Below are positions 43,843-52,087 of a stretch of DNA of 64,000 nt, piece after piece. Each line of letters opens with the position of its first letter. Position 1 is the first letter of the stretch. The stretch comes from an uncultured Flavobacteriales bacterium. Lineage in GTDB: Bacteria > Bacteroidota > Bacteroidia > Flavobacteriales_D > Crocinitomicaceae. Below the pieces are notes generated by a model, which ran no database searches, was not told the DNA's origin, and was given only the letters and a program-made list of their open reading frames with translations. Position numbers and translations under genes: made by a program. Where the stretch lies: positions 124,001 through 188,000 of the forward strand of contig CALEIK010000024.1 in NCBI GenBank assembly GCA_937876195.1, read 5' to 3'.

Positions 43843-45375
43843 CTATTTTAGTAAATGCGTCAACGAGACTTTTTCCGCAATTAGGGAATGTAATGCGTCG
43901 ATTGAAACACGGTCTTGTTTCATCGTATCTCTATCACGCACAGTAACTGTATTGTCTTCCAACGTTTGATGATCGATCATAACACAATAAGGAGTTCCAA
44001 TCGCATCCTGACGACGGTAACGTTTTCCTGGTGAATCTTTCTCATCGTATTGACAGTTGAAATCAAATTTCAACGCATCCATGACCTCTCGTGCTTTTTC
44101 AGGTAAGCCATCTTTACGCGTTAGAGGCATAATAGCAACTTTATAGGGTGCTAAAGCTGGTGGCAATGAAAGTACAGCACGTTCGGTATCGTTTTCTAAT
44201 TGCTCTGTCTTATATGAACTACTTAATACAGCCAAGAACATTCGATCGAGCCCAATCGATGTTTCAATAACATACGGCACATAATTTTCGTTGATTTCTG
44301 GATCAAAGTACTGAAGTTTCTTTCCAGAAAACTCTTCGTGTTGTTTTAAATCGAAATCGGTTCGCGAGTGAATTCCCTCCAATTCTTTAAATCCCATTGG
44401 GAAGTCGAATTCAATATCACTGGCAGCATTTGCATAGTGCGCTAACTTAATATGATCATGGAAACGGTAATGCTCATCACCTAATCCTAGTTTCTTGTGC
44501 CATTTGATGCGAATGTCTTTCCAGTACTCGTACCATTTCAATTCCTCACCAGGGCGTACGAAAAATTGCATTTCCATTTGTTCGAACTCTCGCATGCGGA
44601 AGATAAACTGACGCGCAACGATTTCATTTCGAAATGCTTTTCCAATCTGTGCAATACCAAAGGGAATTTTCATTCGACCTGATTTTTGTACATTCAAGAA
44701 GTTAACGAAAATACCTTGAGCGGTTTCTGGACGTAAATAGATTTTAGCTGATTCACCTGAAACAGAACCTAGCTCAGTAGAAAACATTAAGTTGAATTGA
44801 CGCACTTCCGTCCAATTCTTAGAACCAGACAATGGACAGGAAATCTCTAAATCGACGATCAGCTGATAGACACCTTCCAAATCGTCGTTCTCCAACGTTT
44901 CGCGCATACGGTCTTCAATCTCTTTGATTTTTTCTGCATTCCGCAATACATTAGGATTCGTCGCTCTAAATTCAGCTTCGTTGAAAGCATCTCCAAAACG
45001 CTTCAATCCTTTTTCAACTTCTTTATCAATTTTCTGACGAATCTTTTCAATATGATCTTCGATCAATACATCCGCACGGTATCGTTTTTTTGAATCTTTG
45101 TTGTCAATCAATGGATCATTAAAGGCATCAACGTGACCTGAAGCTTTCCATGTTGTTGGATGCATGAAGATGGCAGAATCAATACCGACAATATTGTCGT
45201 GCATTTGCACCATGGATTTCCACCAATAAGATTTGATGTTATTTTTCAACTCAGATCCCAATTGACCGTAATCGTAGGTTGCTGATAAACCATCATAAAT
45301 TTCAGAGGAAGGAAACACAAAACCGTATTCCTTGGCGTGAGATATGATCTCCTTAAGATTGTCTTCTTTTTGCAT
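43843..45375 (-). CDS. glyS: Glycyl-tRNA synthetase (alpha2 homodimeric type)
   Basis: The 510-residue class II enzyme attaches glycine to tRNA-Gly as a homodimer, unlike the alpha2beta2 type of many Proteobacteria. Typical blocks are EYGFVFPSSEIYDGLSATYDYGQLG (N-terminus), FNLMFSTELG, RPETAQGIFVNF, FRNEIVARQFIFRMREFEQMEMQFF (motif 2) and ETSIGLDRMFLAVL (motif 3). An anticodon-binding domain covers the last 110 residues. It seems to be a single-gene transcript ending at the terminator downstream. Confidence 0.95.
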   Translation of the reverse strand: MQKEDNLKEIISHAKEYGFVFPSSEIYDGLSATYDYGQLGSELKNNIKSYWWKSMVQMHDNIVGIDSAIFMHPTTWKASGHVDAFNDPLIDNKDSKKRYRADVLIEDHIEKIRQKIDKEVEKGLKRFGDAFNEAEFRATNPNVLRNAEKIKEIEDRMRETLENDDLEGVYQLIVDLEISCPLSGSKNWTEVRQFNLMFSTELGSVSGESAKIYLRPETAQGIFVNFLNVQKSGRMKIPFGIAQIGKAFRNEIVARQFIFRMREFEQMEMQFFVRPGEELKWYEYWKDIRIKWHKKLGLGDEHYRFHDHIKLAHYANAASDIEFDFPMGFKELEGIHSRTDFDLKQHEEFSGKKLQYFDPEINENYVPYVIETSIGLDRMFLAVLSSSYKTEQLENDTERAVLSLPPALAPYKVAIMPLTRKDGLPEKAREVMDALKFDFNCQYDEKDSPGKRYRRQDAIGTPYCVMIDHQTLEDNTVTVRDRDTMKQDRVSIDALHSLIAEKVSLTHLLK

Positions 45376-45512
45376 GCGGCAAAGATAGATAAATTAAATA
45401 TTCAAGGATTTAAGAATTCAAAAAATCGGCGAATAATGAGGATTCAGCCAAGGACATAAAAAGGATTCAAAAGATCAAGTCTTAATGTCTTGTAGTCCTA
45501 ACATCTTGAAGT

Positions 45513-46694
45513 CTAAAGCATTTTTGTTAAAAATGCGCCCATACTAAAACAGGCTTGCAACAAATAACCTCCTGTCGGAGCATCCCAATCGACCATTTCG
45601 CCAATGCAATAGTGATTTGGAAGGTTTTGAATTTCGCAATATTGCGATAAAGCACTTCGATCAATTCCTCCAACCGTAGAAATCGCTTCATCAATTGGTG
45701 CCGCTCCAGTAATGGTGACAGGAAAGGCTTTGATGAGTCGTGCTAGCTTCTCCTTGGAATGAAATTCTTCTTTGGAAGTAATGGATTTTAGCAAGTCAAT
45801 GTGTGCTGGTGTGAGACGAATGTCGTGTTTCAATATATCACCCATCTTAGTGCGCCACGATAACGATAGTTTGTCGAGGACTTCTTTTTGGCGAAGCGCG
45901 GGTTTAAAATCGATCGTAATTTGGGCCACGTTATCGGTGAGAAATGCTTTTCTAATTTCTGAACTTAGGGCATAGATCGCGTTTCCTTCGAGTCCAAATT
46001 GAGTCAGAACGACTTCGCCTTTTTGTGTTTTCTTTCCACAGGAAATCGCGCAATTTTTAATGGGCGCACCAGCATGTTTTTCAATAAGCGTAGTGTCCCA
46101 CTCAACTTGGTAAGCACAGTTCGACGGTTCAAATGGGATTGTTTGAATGTTCTTTTCATCAAAATAGGTTAGCCAATCACCACTAGACCCCGTAACTGAC
46201 CAGCTTCCACCACCTAACGCAAAAACAACTTTATCTGCTTTAATCGCAGTAGAATTTTTAAAAAGTAAAGCCTGATTTTCATCCCAACCGATCCATTGAT
46301 GTTCAAAGTTGAAACGAATCCCTCTGTTTTTAAGAAACTCAACGATGGTGTCCAGCACTTCAATGGGTTTAATCCCTTTTTCTGGATAAACGCGATTGCT
46401 ACTTCCTATAAATGTTGGAATTCCAATTTCTTTCAACCATGACTGCAGATCTATATTCGTAAAAGAACGAAGTGCATTCTCCAAAAATTCAGTTGGTGTG
46501 TAACGCTGAATGAATTGTTCGATGTCCTCCGAGTGCGTGAGGTTAAATCCGCCTTTACCAGCCACCAAGAATTTGCGTCCGAGTTGTTTGTTTTTCTCGT
46601 AAATGGTGACGTCATATTTCTGTGTGTCAATAAAGACAGCAAAACTCAACGCTGCGGGACCTCCACCAAGAATGGCAATTGTTTGTTTGGACAT
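45513..46694 (-). CDS. HI0933-family flavoprotein (TIGR03862-like), first paralogue
   Basis: The 393-residue protein has an N-terminal FAD-binding GxGxxG-type motif in the form ILGGGPAALSFAVFI, an LVAGKGGFNLTHS block (the family motif with a less typical residue pattern), and C-terminal GEMVDWDAPTGGYLLQACFSMGAF that closes the FAD site. It belongs to the HI0933/YhiN flavoprotein superfamily, probably the TIGR03862 branch. The physiological electron donor or acceptor is unknown. A related but distinct copy follows upstream (46929-48146), and the two are separated by a long inverted repeat. Confidence 0.85.
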   Translation of the reverse strand: MSKQTIAILGGGPAALSFAVFIDTQKYDVTIYEKNKQLGRKFLVAGKGGFNLTHSEDIEQFIQRYTPTEFLENALRSFTNIDLQSWLKEIGIPTFIGSSNRVYPEKGIKPIEVLDTIVEFLKNRGIRFNFEHQWIGWDENQALLFKNSTAIKADKVVFALGGGSWSVTGSSGDWLTYFDEKNIQTIPFEPSNCAYQVEWDTTLIEKHAGAPIKNCAISCGKKTQKGEVVLTQFGLEGNAIYALSSEIRKAFLTDNVAQITIDFKPALRQKEVLDKLSLSWRTKMGDILKHDIRLTPAHIDLLKSITSKEEFHSKEKLARLIKAFPVTITGAAPIDEAISTVGGIDRSALSQYCEIQNLPNHYCIGEMVDWDAPTGGYLLQACFSMGAFLTKML

Positions 46695-46730
46695 AGGGTA
46701 AATATAGTGTAATTTGAGGTTAACTTCGTG

Positions 46731-46762
46731 TCCTCCCCCTTAGTCCCCCTCCGAAGGGGGAA
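46731..46762. repeat. Left arm of 32-base inverted repeat
   Basis: TCCTCCCCCTTAGTCCCCCT begins the arm at 46731. Apart from one position it is the reverse complement of 46847-46878. Inside the arm, CCCCCTCCGAAGGGGG forms a further hairpin. The repeat type (CCTCCCCCTTAGTCCCC and related) resembles an intergenic repeat I associate with Bacteroidota; this was not checked. Confidence 0.9.
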
Positions 46763-46846
46763 ACGAGTCGAAACTATTTTTTTAACTTTTAAGTTGATAC
46801 TTTATAAATAAACCGAACACCTACGCTTACGAAGCAGAATTTTAAA

Positions 46847-46878
46847 TTCCCCCTTTGGAGGGGGACTAAGGGGGAGGA
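46847..46878. repeat. Right arm of 32-base inverted repeat
   Basis: Reverse complement of 46731-46762 with one mismatch (31 of 32 positions). The arms are 84 bases apart and lie in the gap between the two flavoprotein genes. Confidence 0.9.
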
Positions 46879-46928
46879 CTCATCCAAAATCAGCAATCAG
46901 CAAATTCGCCAATCAGCTAATTAGTCAA

Positions 46929-48146
46929 TCACTTCAGTTGCCCCGCAATAAAACCTGTCGTCCAAGCAGCTTGAAAGTTGTAGCCACCCGTAATTCCGTC
47001 AATGTCCATCACTTCACCAGCGAAATAGAGATTTTTGCACACCTTACTTTGCATGGTTTTTACATCAATATCTTCCAAGCTCACACCACCGCAGGTCACA
47101 AATTCTTCCTTGAAAGTGGTTTTTCCTTGTACCTGATAGACATCGTTGGTCAACATTTCAATCATGCGATTGATTCCCTTTTTCCCAATATTCTCCCATG
47201 TTTGATCTTTTGGAAATTCATATTTTTCCAGTAAGAATTGCCACAGGCGATCGGGAAGGAGATAAGGTCGATAGTTCATTAGTTTCTTGTGTGCATGTTC
47301 CTGAACAATCGTTTTTAGTTCATTTTGTACTATTTCAGCATTTTGAATGTTCACCCAGTTGACTTGAATGTTAAAGCTGTAATCTTTTTCACTCAGTATG
47401 CGCGCGCCAAACGCTGAAAGCTTCAGAATGGCAGGACCGCTCATCCCCCAATGTGTAATCAGCAGCGGACCATCGGATTTTAGTTTTGTTCCTTGAACAT
47501 TGACTTTTGTCTCTTCCACCACGATGCCCATCAATTCACGTACGCTTTCATTGGGCATATTGAATGTAAACAGAGAAGGAACGGGATCCACAATGGTATG
47601 TCCCAATTCTTCTAGCCATGTCAATCCTGATTTTTTCGGAGAACCGCCCGTCGCAATGATGACTTTATCAAACAGGATTTTTTCAGCTTCATCAAATGTC
47701 AGTTCAATTCCATCATTGATAGAAATAATCGATTTTACGGTTTTACCTGTGGTAATTTTTACGCCCAATCGTTGACATTCACCCATGAGGCAGTCGATGA
47801 TGCTCTGAGAGTTTTGTGACACAGGAAAAACACAGTTATCTTCTTGTGTGACAAGCGGAACACCACGCGATTCAAACCACTCCATTGCATGTCGTGTGTA
47901 AAACGTTCCAAACGCCTTTTTCAGAAACATTTCTCCTCGTGGGTAAGCAGCAGCCAGTTGATTGATGTTCACACAGCCGTTCGTGACGTTGCATCTCCCA
48001 CCACCAGAAACCTTGACCTTAGAAAGTAGTTTTTGGGACTTCTCAATAATCACCACTTCCGCTTCCTGATGATGCTCCTTTGCCGAAATTGCCGCAAAAA
48101 ATCCAGCAGCTCCACCACCAATAATTGCAATCTTTCCTTCAGACAT
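46929..48146 (-). CDS. HI0933-family flavoprotein (YhiN-like), second paralogue
   Basis: The 405-residue protein shows the classical HI0933/YhiN features: FAD motif IIGGGAAGFFAAISAKEH (residues 7-24), KVSGGGRCNVTNG near residue 46, and C-terminal GEVMDIDGITGGYNFQAAWTTGFIAGQ. It is better conserved relative to the family signature than its neighbour at 45513. Such flavoproteins are widespread and their reaction is not established; an oxidoreductase role is presumed. It may be an old duplication partner of the neighbouring gene. Confidence 0.88.
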   Translation of the reverse strand: MSEGKIAIIGGGAAGFFAAISAKEHHQEAEVVIIEKSQKLLSKVKVSGGGRCNVTNGCVNINQLAAAYPRGEMFLKKAFGTFYTRHAMEWFESRGVPLVTQEDNCVFPVSQNSQSIIDCLMGECQRLGVKITTGKTVKSIISINDGIELTFDEAEKILFDKVIIATGGSPKKSGLTWLEELGHTIVDPVPSLFTFNMPNESVRELMGIVVEETKVNVQGTKLKSDGPLLITHWGMSGPAILKLSAFGARILSEKDYSFNIQVNWVNIQNAEIVQNELKTIVQEHAHKKLMNYRPYLLPDRLWQFLLEKYEFPKDQTWENIGKKGINRMIEMLTNDVYQVQGKTTFKEEFVTCGGVSLEDIDVKTMQSKVCKNLYFAGEVMDIDGITGGYNFQAAWTTGFIAGQLK

Positions 48147-48161
48147 GTGTGTTATAAATTA

Positions 48162-48260
48162 CAAATTGGCAAATTGCAGATTACAAATTCGCCCGATTTC
48201 TCTAGAGATCTCGGACGAAGCGAGATTAAATCAATCTGCAATCTGTAATTTGCCAATCTG
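48162..48260. repeat. Imperfect inverted repeat with palindromic core (MITE-like)
   Basis: The 28-base arm at 48162-48189 matches the reverse complement of 48233-48260 at about 24 positions, with the core TCTCTAGAGA between them. It lies between the starts of the flavoprotein and the end of the AsmA-like gene. Text of similar composition (AATCAGCAAATTCGCCAATC) also occurs at 46890-46920. Confidence 0.6.
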
Positions 48261-48270
48261 ATACCGTTAC

Positions 48271-50943
48271 TTAAAATTCGATTTCAAATTCTTCCTTTTT
48301 TTCCTGCTCAGATTCTTCCTTGAGTTTCTCCAACATGCGATTTATTTTCGTGTCCTTCTTCGGTTTTTTCTGTTCAATGACAGGATCGACTGTTTTTTCA
48401 GGATTGAATTCCATGATCAGTTCTTCTTTCGGAGGATTTTTTTCGTGAATGTATTGTTGCACAGTCGTATCGCTTTTAAATAACCCAAATTCCGATTTCA
48501 AGAGCGATTTTACATTCTTTTTCTCCGCTTCGATTTCTTCTTTGGTTGTTTCTTTGCGCGATTGTTTATCCCATTCAATGGTTGGATTATCAATGTGACC
48601 GTGCATGCGCATGAATACTCTAAATCCTGTGCCGTCGTCGATGATTTCACCAAACTCACTTTCTTTTGGTCGTTTTAAGTCTTTGAATCGGAATCCAAAT
48701 CGGTAATCCACTTTGTTGTCAAACGTATGTTTCCCAGAAACTTCGACATCCAACGCTGAAGAAGCAATGGACATTTGCGGAATGGTTAACACGCTGTTCT
48801 TAATGACCAAGGTATTTTTCAATTGATCAAACCGCAGATCTTTCAATTTGCTACCAAAAGCATCAATGTTGGCTTTTCCGATGACAGCTTTTAAGCTAGA
48901 TGACTTTAAACTTTCGATGATGGTGTTAAACGTCTCCACATTTTTCAGTCGACCGTTGTCGATTTGAATACCAATATTCGCAACAATGGCGTTCGAAATA
49001 ATCCCTGACCGTAAATCGAACGGTGCTTCAAACGTAACGCTGGCTTTTGCTGTACCCTCTATATTGGAGCTTTTGATGACGGTTTGTTTGAAATCATCCC
49101 ATTCTTTAAATAGCGGTGTGAAATTGATGTTGTCCGAAACGATTTGACTTGATACATGAAAAATTTCAGGCGTTCTTTCATCGATGGTCAACGAGCCATA
49201 AACGTCGGCACCAGGAGTTTTTAAAGATATTTTTGAAAAATGCACATTCCGTTGATTGACAGCCATGTTTCCTGAAATCTCATTGAACGAATGACCGTCG
49301 TACTTCAAACTTCCAATATCGACAAACATATTTCCAGAAACGTCGTTCGGCAAAATGTACGCTCTTTCGCGCTGTACAATGTCTGCTTTTGCTTCAGTTC
49401 CAAGGTCCTCCATGTGAATGATTTTACTAGAAATGCTCACGTCAGCGATGAGACCTCCCTTTTTACTGATGTAATCGCCGATATTTTTAAAGACACCATT
49501 TAGATTAAAGTCAGAACGTTTTACACGCACTCTTACATTGTCAATTCCCGCTTCGTTGCCATTTAAGTATAAACGTCCATCAATGTTTTCAAAGACGCGT
49601 TTATCGTCAATTAATTGTAGGTTGACTCCAGTGAGTTGAACTGTACCGTCACATTTTTGGATTTCGTAGTTTACATTTTCATCGATCGTTTGACCTTTCA
49701 CTCTAAAATCTGTGTGGACATCGAGTTGTCCATCCAATCGATCAATGTTGGGAATATTGAAGAGGGAGTAAATGACTTCAAGATTCAATGCTCCATCTGC
49801 ATTTCCTTGGAAAAGTGGGTGCGCAAACTCGGTGAGGGTCAAATTGCCCTTAAATGGGCCACCTTTGGTAGAAAATGAAATGTTTTTTAAGGTGAGGTGC
49901 TCATGTTTTGCTCCTCCTTTGTTGGAATATACACCATCCACGTGCACGTTTCGAATTTCAATGCCCGAAATAGGTTCTTTCAAATACCCGTTTTTAATAC
50001 CAAAATTGCAATCAACATCAACAGGTTGTATAGCATTGGCGGTTCCTTTAATGAATAAATCGAACAATAAAAGTCCACTTCCACTGAACTGCTTGACGTT
50101 TTCCGACTCTTTCATGGCAAGCTTGTTCACTGCATCTTCAATACTGATGTTTTTGCCTTTTATGCGAAATTGAAATCCTTCGTTTTTTACATTGCCAATG
50201 AAGTCGAACGGAAGTTCAGAAATATAAATGGTGGATTGAGGAATATCGACTGTGGAAGTCCTTTTATCGACATTCACGCTGATGTCTAATTGAGCTGGTT
50301 TGTCACTGACCAAATTTATCTTCCCACTCCGCGCCGCGATGATGTGCAAGTCACTTGTTGCAGTCGCGGTAAACGCCGAAGAGTTGAAGTCTCCCACCAA
50401 CGACATGTATTTAATTTTGGTCAAGTATTCCTGATCAATAGCTCTGTTGACATAAGAAAAATGGAAATCTTCGAATTCGACTTCTTCAAGTTTTAATGCA
50501 AATTCACTGCTTTCCAGCGTGTCTGTCTTTTCAGCGAATATATCAAAGTTGTTCTGCCCTTCTTCGTCGACTTTTAACTGCAGGGTTCCTGGGGAAACTT
50601 CAATGGATTTGAGGGTGTAGTTTTCTCGCCAAAGATCCATCGGGTTGAATTTTAGGCGAATCCGCTTCGAGTAAATCAGCGTATCTAATTCTGTTGATCC
50701 TTCAAACGAATCTTGAATAAAGACATCTTTGAAATCCACTGAAAGACTTGGGAAAGACCCCCAAAACGCAAGGTCAACATCAGATACAGAGACTTTTGCT
50801 TTTAGTTGTTTGTTGACTTCATCGATGACTAAACCGCAGATATCATCTTTGAAAACATACAGCAAGACCGTAATCAATAGCACAAGCCCAAGGATAATTC
50901 CTGTAAACCATTTGGCGATACGAAGAAGCCTTCTTTTGGACAT
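48271..50943 (-). CDS. AsmA-like family protein
   Basis: The 890-residue protein has an N-terminal membrane helix (about 10-30, IAKWFTGIILGLVLLITVLLYVF) and a very long beta-rich periplasmic body of AsmA/YhdP architecture. The C-terminal AsmA-like part includes INIDAFGSKLKDLRFDQL-like text, and a lysine/glutamate-rich tail follows. AsmA-family proteins are thought to bridge the periplasm and move lipids or affect outer membrane protein assembly. It is the last of a run of minus-strand genes; the next gene is divergent with a gap of 202 bases. Confidence 0.82.
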   Translation of the reverse strand: MSKRRLLRIAKWFTGIILGLVLLITVLLYVFKDDICGLVIDEVNKQLKAKVSVSDVDLAFWGSFPSLSVDFKDVFIQDSFEGSTELDTLIYSKRIRLKFNPMDLWRENYTLKSIEVSPGTLQLKVDEEGQNNFDIFAEKTDTLESSEFALKLEEVEFEDFHFSYVNRAIDQEYLTKIKYMSLVGDFNSSAFTATATSDLHIIAARSGKINLVSDKPAQLDISVNVDKRTSTVDIPQSTIYISELPFDFIGNVKNEGFQFRIKGKNISIEDAVNKLAMKESENVKQFSGSGLLLFDLFIKGTANAIQPVDVDCNFGIKNGYLKEPISGIEIRNVHVDGVYSNKGGAKHEHLTLKNISFSTKGGPFKGNLTLTEFAHPLFQGNADGALNLEVIYSLFNIPNIDRLDGQLDVHTDFRVKGQTIDENVNYEIQKCDGTVQLTGVNLQLIDDKRVFENIDGRLYLNGNEAGIDNVRVRVKRSDFNLNGVFKNIGDYISKKGGLIADVSISSKIIHMEDLGTEAKADIVQRERAYILPNDVSGNMFVDIGSLKYDGHSFNEISGNMAVNQRNVHFSKISLKTPGADVYGSLTIDERTPEIFHVSSQIVSDNINFTPLFKEWDDFKQTVIKSSNIEGTAKASVTFEAPFDLRSGIISNAIVANIGIQIDNGRLKNVETFNTIIESLKSSSLKAVIGKANIDAFGSKLKDLRFDQLKNTLVIKNSVLTIPQMSIASSALDVEVSGKHTFDNKVDYRFGFRFKDLKRPKESEFGEIIDDGTGFRVFMRMHGHIDNPTIEWDKQSRKETTKEEIEAEKKNVKSLLKSEFGLFKSDTTVQQYIHEKNPPKEELIMEFNPEKTVDPVIEQKKPKKDTKINRMLEKLKEESEQEKKEEFEIEF

Positions 50944-51115
50944 GTAACAAAGTTATTGGATCTAAGCCAGCTAGTGACATCGACATTGTTTACTTATTAA
51001 CGCATTGCTGTTGGGATTTGTTACTTTTTTGAAGAATAGTTTTTGCAGAAAAATGCAATTTTCCGCTAGGAGTTCTAATTATTGTTGAGAATGAGCCATT
51101 TTAATAAGTATTCCT

Positions 51116-51123
51116 TATCTTTG
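51116..51123 (+). promoter_or_regulatory. Candidate -7 box TATCTTTG upstream of the PfkB kinase gene
   Basis: TATCTTTG fits TAnnTTTG and lies 22 bases before the ATG; the nearest TTG is 28 bases upstream, a bit too far for the -33 element. Confidence 0.4.
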
Positions 51124-51145
51124 CTCCCTGATTTAAAACAAAAAA

Positions 51146-52075
51146 ATGAGTTTACTTACAGTAGGATCAGTTGCCTTCGATGCAATTGAAACACCATTCG
51201 GAAAAACGGATAAGATTATTGGTGGAGCAGGGACGTACATCGCCCTAGCAGCAGCATTTTACAATAATGAGCAAAACATTGTTTCAGTCGTGGGAGAAGA
51301 TTTCCCAGAAGAAATGCTGAATCAATTGAAAGATAGAAATGTAAACATCGATGGTTTACAGATTAAAAAGGGTGAGAAAACATTTTTTTGGTCAGGAAAA
51401 TACCACAATGACATGAATTCTCGTGATACGTTGGTAACAGAATTAAACGTGTTGGAGCATTTTGACCCAATTATTCCAGATCATTACCAAGGAGCAGACT
51501 TCCTATTATTGGGGAATTTAAGTCCACAGGTACAGGCGCAAGTGATTGAGCGTTTAACAGTGCGACCAAAACTTATTGCGATGGACACCATGAATTTTTG
51601 GATGGACATTGCGATGGATGATTTGAAGAAAACGATTTCTATGGTGGACATCTTGATCATCAATGATGAAGAGGCACGTCAATTGTCGGGAGAATACTCA
51701 TTGGTGAAAGCATCCAAAGTGATTCGCGCAATGGGACCTAAATATTTGATCATTAAAAAAGGTGAGCATGGGGCGTTGTTGTTTGAAGGAGAACGCGTGT
51801 TCTTTGCACCGGCATTGCCACTAGAAGAGGTTTTTGATCCAACAGGAGCTGGAGACACCTTCGCAGGAGGATTTATGGGCTACCTGGCAAGCACCAACGA
51901 TATTTCTTTTGAGAACATGAAACGTGCGATTATTAACGGTTCAGCGTTGGCTTCGTTTTGTGTAGAGAAATTTGGAACTGAACGATTAATGACAATTACG
52001 AAGGCGGATTTAGAAAAACGCATTGAAAAATTTGTAGCACTGACCAACTTTGAGATGGTGCATGCAATAAGCTAA
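51146..52075 (+). CDS. PfkB family sugar or nucleoside kinase
   Basis: The 309-residue protein has the PfkB fold: N-terminal GSVAFDAIETPFGKTDKIIGGAGTYIALAAAFYN with the GG motif, and the catalytic DPTGAGDTFAGGF motif (about 231-243) with Asp as base and the anion hole. The family phosphorylates ribose, adenosine or other sugars; the substrate cannot be resolved by sequence reading alone. It is followed 12 bases later by a DUF349 gene. Confidence 0.88.
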   Translation: MSLLTVGSVAFDAIETPFGKTDKIIGGAGTYIALAAAFYNNEQNIVSVVGEDFPEEMLNQLKDRNVNIDGLQIKKGEKTFFWSGKYHNDMNSRDTLVTELNVLEHFDPIIPDHYQGADFLLLGNLSPQVQAQVIERLTVRPKLIAMDTMNFWMDIAMDDLKKTISMVDILIINDEEARQLSGEYSLVKASKVIRAMGPKYLIIKKGEHGALLFEGERVFFAPALPLEEVFDPTGAGDTFAGGFMGYLASTNDISFENMKRAIINGSALASFCVEKFGTERLMTITKADLEKRIEKFVALTNFEMVHAIS

Positions 52076-52087
52076 GCATAGACGAAC

